From contig JAITPR010000016.1 in NCBI GenBank assembly GCA_031289315.1, positions 1 to 64,000 on the forward strand: a stretch of 64,000 nucleotides of DNA. Direction: 5' to 3'. Numbering within the stretch: position 1 is the first letter of the stretch; every line of letters starts with the position of its first letter. This document shows, piece by piece, positions 58,424-64,000 of this stretch. Under the pieces are notes generated by a model. The model saw nothing but the letters and a program-made list of their open reading frames with translations, did no database searches and was not told the origin of the DNA. The stretch comes from Clostridiaceae bacterium (lineage in GTDB: Bacteria; Bacillota; Clostridia; Christensenellales; CAG-917). Position numbers and translations under genes: made by a program.

Positions 58424-59911
58424 ATGAATTACATTTTTCGCACGACCGATAACGGAGCGGTAGCTGAAAGAATGCGGAACATGGTTAATGAGATATACGA
58501 CCGCCAAACGGGCGCGATAGTTTTTATAATGGCGTTATGCTTCAAGATAGGGGTGTTGCCGGGGTTGCTTGCCAATCAGGTGGACAACCCGTTGCCTATG
58601 GTTTTTGCCGCCTGCGTCATAGAACTTTTGATGTACGCTTGCGTTATAAAGTTTACCAAAAACGGCGGTATGGACCTGCTGAAATCGGAGTCAAAGATTT
58701 TTTATAACGCCGTGCTAGGCGTGTTGTTGTTATATTTTCTTGTCAAGGGCATCGTTCTCACCGGCTCGTTGGTACTCATGATTGAGCAACTGCTTTTTGA
58801 TAACATAAGCGTCTATCTCGTCATAATCACTCTTCTTGCCACGGTCGCATATTTAGCCGTAAAGGGCATTAAGGGCATTGCGCGCTTATCGGAAATGCTC
58901 GTGCTGATTTTGGCGCTTTCCATGCTTGTCAACCTCGTATTTTTAAAGTCGCGCATGAATTTCTCCAACAATTTACCGGTAATCACGGACGATTTGGTTC
59001 AATATTTCAAGGCGTGGGGTTCCTACGGGGCGTGGTTTTTCGATTCCGTTCCGTTCCTGTTCATAACGATTAAAAGCCGCGGCAAGCGCCACTATATCGG
59101 CGCGGCGTATCTCATTGCGTTTGCTTTCATCATGACGTACTATTTTTTAGGTAACGCGCTGTTCGGGAAATATCTGTTCGGCATAGACAATTTTCTCGTA
59201 AAGCTATCTAGCTTCAACTTCCTTTCGGAGGAGCTAGGGCGGCTTGACTGGACTGGCATAATATCGTGGGTGGTCATCTGCATGATAAATATGAGTGTTT
59301 TGCTGTGGGCGGCAATAGAGGCGGGAGGGCGTATCTTTAAAAAGCGGAACGCCGTCGCAGCGGCGGTAGTAGTTATTACCGCGGTTGCCGTCGCCGTTTT
59401 AGACCCGTTCGACTATAGAAAATTCGCCGATATTTCATGGTTTGGCTACACGTTGTGTGCGGTAGGCTTTGCCGTTCCGTTGGCGGTATATATATTTTCC
59501 GCGGTGGTAAAGAGAAAAAAAGGCTTGCCGCCGGATACGGAGAACGAGGACGAAAACGAAGAAAATTCGGGCAACGCGGAGGAGCCGGAGGAAACCGCAA
59601 GGGACGGCAAGGGCGACGGAGTATACTCGGAAGAAGCAAAAAGCGGCGGAGCCGGGAAAGCCTTAGGGGAGTTAAAGAGTGCGGTCGAACAGAAAGCCGA
59701 AAGCGCCGGCTTTAAAGGAAGACAAGGCAGCGATAGGAAAAAATCCGGTGATGCTGTTAAAGAAAACAGTGGCGGCGGTTCAAGCGAAAAAGGCAAAGGA
59801 AGCAAAGCGGGCGGCGACGGCTTGAGCGGAAAAGGAAGTCCGTCTAAAGGAGAAAAAACCTATGCACCCGCGCAAAACGAGAGATATGCGGGGAAAAGAA
59901 TAAATCCGTGA
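58424..59911 (+). CDS. gerAB: Spore germination receptor subunit B (permease-like)
   Basis: 495 aa. Residues 1-365 form the ten-helix GerB/APC-superfamily permease (TGAIVFIMALCFKIGVLPGLLA near the start, YFKAWGSYGAWFFDSVPFLF in the middle) that binds the germinant. The remaining 130 residues form an unusual hydrophilic tail (Glu/Asn-rich, then Lys/Gly/Ser-rich with GGGSSEKGKGSKAGGDG) absent from usual GerAB proteins. AGGTG before ATG. Second gene of the operon. Confidence 0.92.
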   Translation: MNYIFRTTDNGAVAERMRNMVNEIYDRQTGAIVFIMALCFKIGVLPGLLANQVDNPLPMVFAACVIELLMYACVIKFTKNGGMDLLKSESKIFYNAVLGVLLLYFLVKGIVLTGSLVLMIEQLLFDNISVYLVIITLLATVAYLAVKGIKGIARLSEMLVLILALSMLVNLVFLKSRMNFSNNLPVITDDLVQYFKAWGSYGAWFFDSVPFLFITIKSRGKRHYIGAAYLIAFAFIMTYYFLGNALFGKYLFGIDNFLVKLSSFNFLSEELGRLDWTGIISWVVICMINMSVLLWAAIEAGGRIFKKRNAVAAAVVVITAVAVAVLDPFDYRKFADISWFGYTLCAVGFAVPLAVYIFSAVVKRKKGLPPDTENEDENEENSGNAEEPEETARDGKGDGVYSEEAKSGGAGKALGELKSAVEQKAESAGFKGRQGSDRKKSGDAVKENSGGGSSEKGKGSKAGGDGLSGKGSPSKGEKTYAPAQNERYAGKRINP

Positions 59912-59940
59912 GTTATACGAAAGGCACGGGGGAGAATTAT

Positions 59941-61116
59941 ATGAAAGCGAAAAAAATAAAGGTAAGAAATAAAAAGGGTATATTATTACTGTTGCTGTTT
60001 ATTTTGGTGTCCATAGTGGCGCGGAACGTAAACCGCATAACTCTGCTAGATAGGGCTATAGTGGTGGGTATGGGCATAGAAATGCGCGACAACAGCTATT
60101 ACGTACACCTGCAAGTTTTGCGGGCTACCGGGAACGCCGGTAACGAAGGCGGCAGTGAGGATTCTTACGTGGTTCTGTCCGGGCGTGGTGAAACGGTTGC
60201 CGACGCGTTAGGCAGGATAGGTTCGGACAGCGGGTTAAGCATCGCGCTTGCCCACTGCAACATAATCATTCTCACCGACGAGATTCTAGATGAGAATTTG
60301 CCGTCCACGTTAACGTCGTTAATCGGCACGTGGCAGCTTCCGGACCAATCGGTACTTTTGGCGACATACGACTCTCCAGCACAGTTTTTGAACGCGCAGG
60401 TACCCGTTTCCAACCTCACGGCGTTTTACATGCGGCGCGCGTTGCGGCTTTTAGAAGACGATTTCAGCGCCATTAAGCTGATAGTCAAGGATTATCTTGC
60501 CGATTATTACTCTAAAAGCGGTGTTACGGCGGCGGCGTTTTTAGAGGAGAACGTAATGGGCGGACCCGTCGACGCGGACGGAGCCGGCTCCGGTCAATCC
60601 GGGCAAGAGCAAGGACAGTCGCAGGACGACAGCTTCTCGCGGTATTACATGAAGCGCTCAATGGTTTTCGGGCGCGACATCAAACCCATGCTCATATGCG
60701 AGTCGGCTACGGCGGCGATAGGCTTGATAAAAAACAATATAAAGAAGGGCGCGTTTAATGTCTTCGACAAGGATGTTAAATTGGAATGCGACTTGGTAAG
60801 CGAACACGCCAAATGTAAAATAAACGAGGGTGAGGCGGTTATAGACATACGCATCAAAATGCGAGCGCTGGAGGTTCAACGTGCCGACGAAATAAGCACG
60901 GTGCGGGACTTCGGTTGCGACCAAACGGCAATCGTCGCGCAGAAAATAAAGGTGTGGGTTGAGGACGCTTTTTTGGCGGCGCAGTTGGAAGGCATAGACA
61001 TATTTCAGCTAGAGGACGCTATGTACCAAAAGAAAGGACGCAAGTGGATTAAGCCGGACGGCTTTATAGAACATATGAAGCTCACCGCGAACGTCGTCGT
61101 AACCGTCGGGAGCTGA
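59941..61116 (+). CDS. gerAC: Spore germination receptor subunit C, without lipobox
   Basis: 391 aa from ATG 59941 (GGGGGAG 6 bases upstream). Ger(x)C features: RITLLDRAIVVGMGIEMRDN, GRGETVADALGRI, the middle domain, and the C-terminal helix-strand unit with FLAAQLEGIDIFQLEDAMYQKKGRKW. GerAC proteins are normally lipoproteins, but the N-terminal hydrophobic segment (KKGILLLLLFILVSIVARNV) has no cysteine, so this one is probably anchored by an uncleaved helix. Its 3' end runs into a tandem repeat. Confidence 0.9.
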   Translation: MKAKKIKVRNKKGILLLLLFILVSIVARNVNRITLLDRAIVVGMGIEMRDNSYYVHLQVLRATGNAGNEGGSEDSYVVLSGRGETVADALGRIGSDSGLSIALAHCNIIILTDEILDENLPSTLTSLIGTWQLPDQSVLLATYDSPAQFLNAQVPVSNLTAFYMRRALRLLEDDFSAIKLIVKDYLADYYSKSGVTAAAFLEENVMGGPVDADGAGSGQSGQEQGQSQDDSFSRYYMKRSMVFGRDIKPMLICESATAAIGLIKNNIKKGAFNVFDKDVKLECDLVSEHAKCKINEGEAVIDIRIKMRALEVQRADEISTVRDFGCDQTAIVAQKIKVWVEDAFLAAQLEGIDIFQLEDAMYQKKGRKWIKPDGFIEHMKLTANVVVTVGS

Positions 61117-61205
61117 TGCGGAATTGTAATATTGAGCCGTGAGAGTTGACGCGCGGGGTAATATTGAACCGTTAGAACTGATGCGCGGGGTAATATAGGG
61201 TGACA
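61104..61205. repeat. Tandem duplication of the gerAC 3' end
   Basis: Three diverged units of about 31 bp: GAGCTGATGCGGAATTGTAA, GAGTTGACGCGCGGGGTAAT and GAACTGATGCGCGGGGTAAT, each followed by ATTGA-CCGT or its remains. The first begins in the last codons of gerAC and includes its stop. Confidence 0.75.
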
Positions 61206-61299
61206 TCGTATTCCGCGCTTCCAATTCGGAGCATGCACTATCTTCCGCGCCAACTGTTTCTTGATATGGGCGCAACGTTGCCGCGCCGTCAATTCTGAT

Positions 61300-61440
61300 A
61301 GAAGCGCCCCCAAAATGGGAGCGGGTTTATTTAGACTGTCACCTTGAGTGAACACGGCGTGCCTAATTTGGATTCCGTGCATGCTACCTTATAGGAGCGA
61401 GTTATTTAGACTGTCACCTTGAGTGAAGCACGTAGTGCGT
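61300..61440. repeat. TTTAGACTGTCACCTTGAGTGAA repeat cluster 3
   Basis: Two units near 61328 and 61400 share TTTAGACTGTCACCTTGAG, preceded by GGGAGCGGG or GGAGCGAG. This is the inverse of the 49.1-kb repeats. Nothing coding between gerAC and 61.8 kb. Confidence 0.65.
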
Positions 61441-61578
61441 AATCAAAATCGGTTCAACCGTTCAAAAACCGTTCAGAATTTTCAATAATAAAATATCGAA
61501 AGAAATAACGACATATGCAAAAGGCGGAGAAGTACGCTTTTCTAATTCGTATCAACATCTAACAAAATAAAACCACTA

Positions 61579-61605
61579 AAAACGGCTTTTCGAAAGCCGT
61601 TTTTT
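61579..61605 (+). terminator. Intrinsic terminator downstream of the germination operon
   Basis: AACGGCTTT-TCG-AAAGCCGTT followed by TTTT, with A-rich upstream side. Confidence 0.75.
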
Positions 61606-61663
61606 CGCGTTAAAAAAAGTTGGGAACCCCCTCAAAACACTTCGGTGAAGGAGAAAAAAAGTA

Positions 61664-61692
61664 TTGACAATGGGTTTAAGTGGACTTACAAT
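61664..61692 (+). promoter_or_regulatory. Promoter of the 61.8-kb lipoprotein gene
   Basis: -35 TTGACA (61664-61669), 17-bp spacer, -10 TACAAT (61687-61692). Confidence 0.7.
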
Positions 61693-61811
61693 AAATGTAC
61701 ATAGGAAAGGTCATCCATTCAGCACATTAAAGTCTTTATTGGTGCATAAAAAATGCCCTAAAGAGCGTTGTAGTTTATTCCGATTTATGTGGCTAAAGGA
61801 GGACTATATTT

Positions 61812-62462
61812 ATGATAAGTAGAAGCATGTTAAAAAGAATAGTGACACTGGCGGTGCTGGTGATTACGGCACTTGTAACGACGCTGTCGCTTACGGGGTG
61901 TGACAACAACCGTTATACCAAGGAAGAGCACATCAGTCGAGTATCAGAGCGAATAGAAAAGCGTTTTATAACCGGAAGCACAGAACTAACAGGATTTCAA
62001 GTTTTTCCGTTATATGACGAAGGTGCCGAACTAAAATACTTTTTAGTTGAATTTGAACCCTATGGTTTTTTATATATCAGGATTAACGCAAATCATTCTA
62101 CGATTGGTTCTTGGTTTGGCGGCGTTGGTAGTATGTATACCTTGAGTGATACGGAGATAAAAACTGATTGGAGCCGTTACACCATAGATGAAACGAATAG
62201 CCAACCTTTTCCCGATACAGACATAATTTGGGAAGTTGATGATAACGGCAATAGAATTATTTACCGAAAAAGCCCGTATAGCATTGCAGAAGTAAGGAAT
62301 GCAAAAAAATATTTGTTAGGAAACGTACCGGCAATAGAAACGGAAACTGGTTATTTGAATTTAGTTTCAATGACTGATGTTATTTTCACGGACGGAGAGG
62401 TGTCTAGGAAACAAGCAGGAGCAGACATTTCCTTTATCAACAAAGGACACTTTGACTTGTAA
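61812..62462 (+). CDS. Small lipoprotein of unknown function
   Basis: 216 aa. Signal peptide with lipobox SLTGC (Cys at about residue 30). The mature part holds LKYFLVEFEPYGFLYIRI and a possible repeat of acidic beta segments. AAAGGAGG 9 bases before ATG. The next gene encodes a smaller membrane-anchored protein with a related core (DFILVNFKPRGYAILHR), so the two are probably paralogues or partners. No family recognised. Confidence 0.7.
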   Translation: MISRSMLKRIVTLAVLVITALVTTLSLTGCDNNRYTKEEHISRVSERIEKRFITGSTELTGFQVFPLYDEGAELKYFLVEFEPYGFLYIRINANHSTIGSWFGGVGSMYTLSDTEIKTDWSRYTIDETNSQPFPDTDIIWEVDDNGNRIIYRKSPYSIAEVRNAKKYLLGNVPAIETETGYLNLVSMTDVIFTDGEVSRKQAGADISFINKGHFDL

Positions 62463-62498
62463 TACGACAAATATAAAAAATACGGCGGGTAAAACATA

Positions 62499-62837
62499 AT
62501 GAAAACTAATAAAAGACAAGAAAAATTTAACATCGGACTATTGTTTGCTATACTTTTTAGCCTATCTATATTCGCTGTGTTTGTTACGGTATTCAGCTTA
62601 GGAACACTGGAAATCACGGCATCCACGGACGGTTACGAAAGTCTTTCAAATTCGGCGGCTTTTTCAGAAAGCAGAGAAAGCGTGCAAGAGCTATACAACG
62701 TTGACGGTGAACCCGATTTCATATTGGTCAATTTTAAACCGCGTGGTTATGCAATCTTGCACAGAGAAACCGGCGAAGCATTAGAATACAATGTAAGCGC
62801 GATACGGTGGCGGAAGCACCTATTGGGGGCGCATTAA
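62499..62837 (+). CDS. Membrane-anchored relative of the preceding lipoprotein, possibly truncated
   Basis: 112 aa with one N-terminal hydrophobic segment (GLLFAILFSLSIFAVFVTVF) and the core PDFILVNFKPRGYAILHRETGEALEY. The latter part recalls the pro-domain or core of streptopain-like (Spi) modules and of the upstream paralogue. It ends at a TAA inside a tandem repeat (GGGGCGCATTAATTCCGCGC twice), which suggests that the original C-terminus was lost. The ribosome site is weak (GGCGGG). Confidence 0.55.
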   Translation: MKTNKRQEKFNIGLLFAILFSLSIFAVFVTVFSLGTLEITASTDGYESLSNSAAFSESRESVQELYNVDGEPDFILVNFKPRGYAILHRETGEALEYNVSAIRWRKHLLGAH

Positions 62838-62965
62838 TTCCGCGCAGATGTCATATATTTGGGGCGCATTAATTCCGCGCCCGTTGTCACCTTGAGCCGG
62901 AACCGTTGAGGTGATAACCGAAGCGGTTCCGTGTCGAAAGGTCCCCTATGTCGGAGATGAAGACT
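62822..62965. repeat. Duplicated stop-codon repeat and TGTCACCTTGAG motif
   Basis: GGGGCGCATTAATTCCGCGC occurs at about 62826 and 62861; the first copy contains the stop of the preceding gene. TTGTCACCTTGAGCCGGAAC then GAAGCGGTTCCG and GAAAGGTCCCC follow, a form of the repeat at 61.3 kb and 49.0 kb. Confidence 0.65.
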
Positions 62966-63049
62966 TTTCCGTCTACGGCGACAGCCTACGTGCATATCAA
63001 AAACAACCAAGATAACAATTAAGATGATGACTTTCAAAAAAAGCTAAAA

Positions 63050-63096
63050 ACACAATATTTTGTGGGTACAAAAAACTTGACAACTATATGTTGTGG
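63050..63096. promoter_or_regulatory. Two NrdR-box-like operators
   Basis: ACACAATATTTTGTGG (63050-63065) matches the NrdR box ACACWATATATWGTGT at 14 of 16 positions and CAACTATATGTTGTGG (63081-63096) at 12 of 16. They start 31 bp apart, three helical turns, the spacing usual for NrdR. The second overlaps the promoter. Confidence 0.7.
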
Positions 63097-63105
63097 TGTT
63101 ACAAT
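63077..63105 (+). promoter_or_regulatory. Promoter of nrdD
   Basis: -35 TTGACA (63077-63082), 17-bp spacer, -10 TACAAT (63100-63105). Confidence 0.75.
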
Positions 63106-63174
63106 GTAAAAGAAATCAAACAGCGAGCAATTCGGAGGTAAAAATCCGGCGGCTTGAAAGCATCAGGAGGAAGT

Positions 63175-64000
63175 ATGATTATCAAAATTTTAAAAAGAGA
63201 CGGCAGAGTGGAGTTTTTCGATAAAGAAAAGATTACTAATGCCATTTTTGCGGCGGCAAGGGCTTGCGGCGGCAAAAACAGGGTGTTGGCGGCAAGTATT
63301 AGTGATCTTGTGGTTAAAGCGGCGGAGGCAAAATACGCCGATACCATTCCCACGGTTGAGGATATTCAGGACTTAGTGGAAAAGGTTCTTATCGACGAGG
63401 GTCACGCCCGTACCGCGAAGGCGTACATCATATACCGCGAAAAACGCCGCGACGCAAGACGTATCAGCGCGTTAATCGATGAAACCGGCGACCTCTTTAA
63501 CGACTACCTTGATGAAACGGATTGGAATATACAAGAGAACGCCAACATGCAAAAAAGCGTCAACGGTTTGAACAACTACGTCCGTGAGCATTTTACCAAA
63601 CGCTACTGGCTGTACAAGGTTTACCCGGAAGAGGTGAGGAAGGCGCACGAGACGGGCGCGATACATCTTCATGATTTGGGCTTCTTCGGTCCTTACTGTG
63701 CCGGTTGGGACGCGCGTCAGCTTCTCGTGAACGGTTTCGGCGGCGTTCCCGGAAAGGTGGAATCCAACCCCGCAAAGCATTTGAGAACCTTCTTAGGTCA
63801 GCTTGTAAACTCCACGTTCACCACGCAAGGCGAAACGGCGGGCGCGCAAGCGTGGAGCAGTATAGACACCTATTGCGCTCCGTTCATACGCCGTGACAAC
63901 ATGACTTTTGCGCAGGTAAAGCAGTGCATACAGGAGTTTGTTTTCAACATAAACGTACCCACCCGCGTAGGCTTTCAATGTCCGTTTTCCAACCTCACGT
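63175..64000 (+). CDS. nrdD: Anaerobic ribonucleoside-triphosphate reductase, 5' part
   Basis: 275 codons up to the window edge. Residues 1-95 are the allosteric ATP-cone (IIKILKRDGRVEFFDKEKITNAIF ... AYIIYREKRRDAR). Then comes the start of the glycyl-radical catalytic domain: NANMQKSVNGLNNYVREHFTKRYW, GAIHLHDLGFFGPYCAGWDA and FVFNINVPTRVGFQCPFSNL, with the conserved cysteine in YCAGWD. It reduces NTPs to dNTPs without oxygen, activated by NrdG. Ribosome site AGGAGG 5 bases before ATG. Regulated by dATP/ATP through NrdR boxes upstream. The C-terminal radical site is outside the window. Confidence 0.95.
   Translation, partial: MIIKILKRDGRVEFFDKEKITNAIFAAARACGGKNRVLAASISDLVVKAAEAKYADTIPTVEDIQDLVEKVLIDEGHARTAKAYIIYREKRRDARRISALIDETGDLFNDYLDETDWNIQENANMQKSVNGLNNYVREHFTKRYWLYKVYPEEVRKAHETGAIHLHDLGFFGPYCAGWDARQLLVNGFGGVPGKVESNPAKHLRTFLGQLVNSTFTTQGETAGAQAWSSIDTYCAPFIRRDNMTFAQVKQCIQEFVFNINVPTRVGFQCPFSNLT

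Overview
The window looks like the chromosome of an endospore-forming member of the Clostridia, probably an uncultured gut- or rumen-type lineage. Support comes from a complete spore-germination receptor operon (gerAA-gerAB-gerAC, 56.6-61.1 kb), Gram-positive Shine-Dalgarno sites (AAGGAGG), housekeeping-type promoters with 17-18 bp spacers, an NrdR-type control region in front of a class III (anaerobic) ribonucleotide reductase at the right edge, and genes typical of anaerobic Firmicutes (DUF5058, DUF2804, a PTS_EIIC_2-type permease, a CtpE-like P-type ATPase). No rRNA gene is present, so the exact lineage is inference.

Layout. 0.25-4.9 kb: a leftward sugar or polyol operon (class III aminotransferase, FGGY kinase, a degenerate class II aldolase-like protein, an intact class II aldolase) with promoter at 5.05 kb. 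5.3-7.9 kb: two leftward PLP enzymes of sulfur amino-acid metabolism (PatB/MalY-like and MetB/MetC-like). 8.6-13.1 kb: two membrane proteins (the first DUF5058, with an apparent ATT start) and a large lipoprotein. 13.2-15.2 kb: a decayed patch with an XRE regulator, a small membrane protein and a 5'-truncated DUF1998 helicase tail, perhaps the relic of a defence island. 15.4-18.2 kb: an M28-like pseudopeptidase in the membrane and a PTS EIIC-like permease.

18.3-42.4 kb is a prophage-like element. It has a CI/S24 repressor, an ArpU-like regulator, small and large terminase, portal, scaffold-like and capsid genes, connectors, tail and fibre proteins and membrane proteins. I find no integrase, replication module, recognisable endolysin or long tape-measure gene. 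It carries two unrelated HExxH zinc-metallopeptidase genes, each followed by a small unknown ORF, and an inverted membrane-protein cassette at 31.5-33 kb where the 5' part of a tail gene appears to have been exchanged. A divergent zinc-ribbon/XRE pair and a tRNA-Glu gene mark its right side.

43.2-56.2 kb: a GH2 glycosidase, a well delimited candidate structured RNA of about 380 nt (45.27-45.65 kb), a CtpE-like P-type ATPase, a PAP2 phosphatase, a GlmU-like protein with a degenerate N-terminus, DUF2804, YhhN and a lipoprotein. 56.6-61.1 kb: the germination receptor operon. 61.8-62.8 kb: two distantly related secreted or anchored proteins. 63.2 kb to the end: nrdD, cut by the window edge.

The most striking non-genic feature is the intergenic DNA. 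It is largely built of imperfect tandem copies of 15-60 bp, several of which begin inside a gene and copy its stop codon (16.7, 45.8, 51.5, 61.1 and 62.8 kb). The same slippage-like expansions occur in frame inside gerAA, gerAB, the GH2 gene and the GlmU-like gene. On top of this are three interspersed repeat families: a REP-like long hairpin with covarying stems (3 copies), a 57-bp inverted-repeat element with GGTGACAAAATATTTTC (4 copies) and GGTGACAGTCTAAA clusters.
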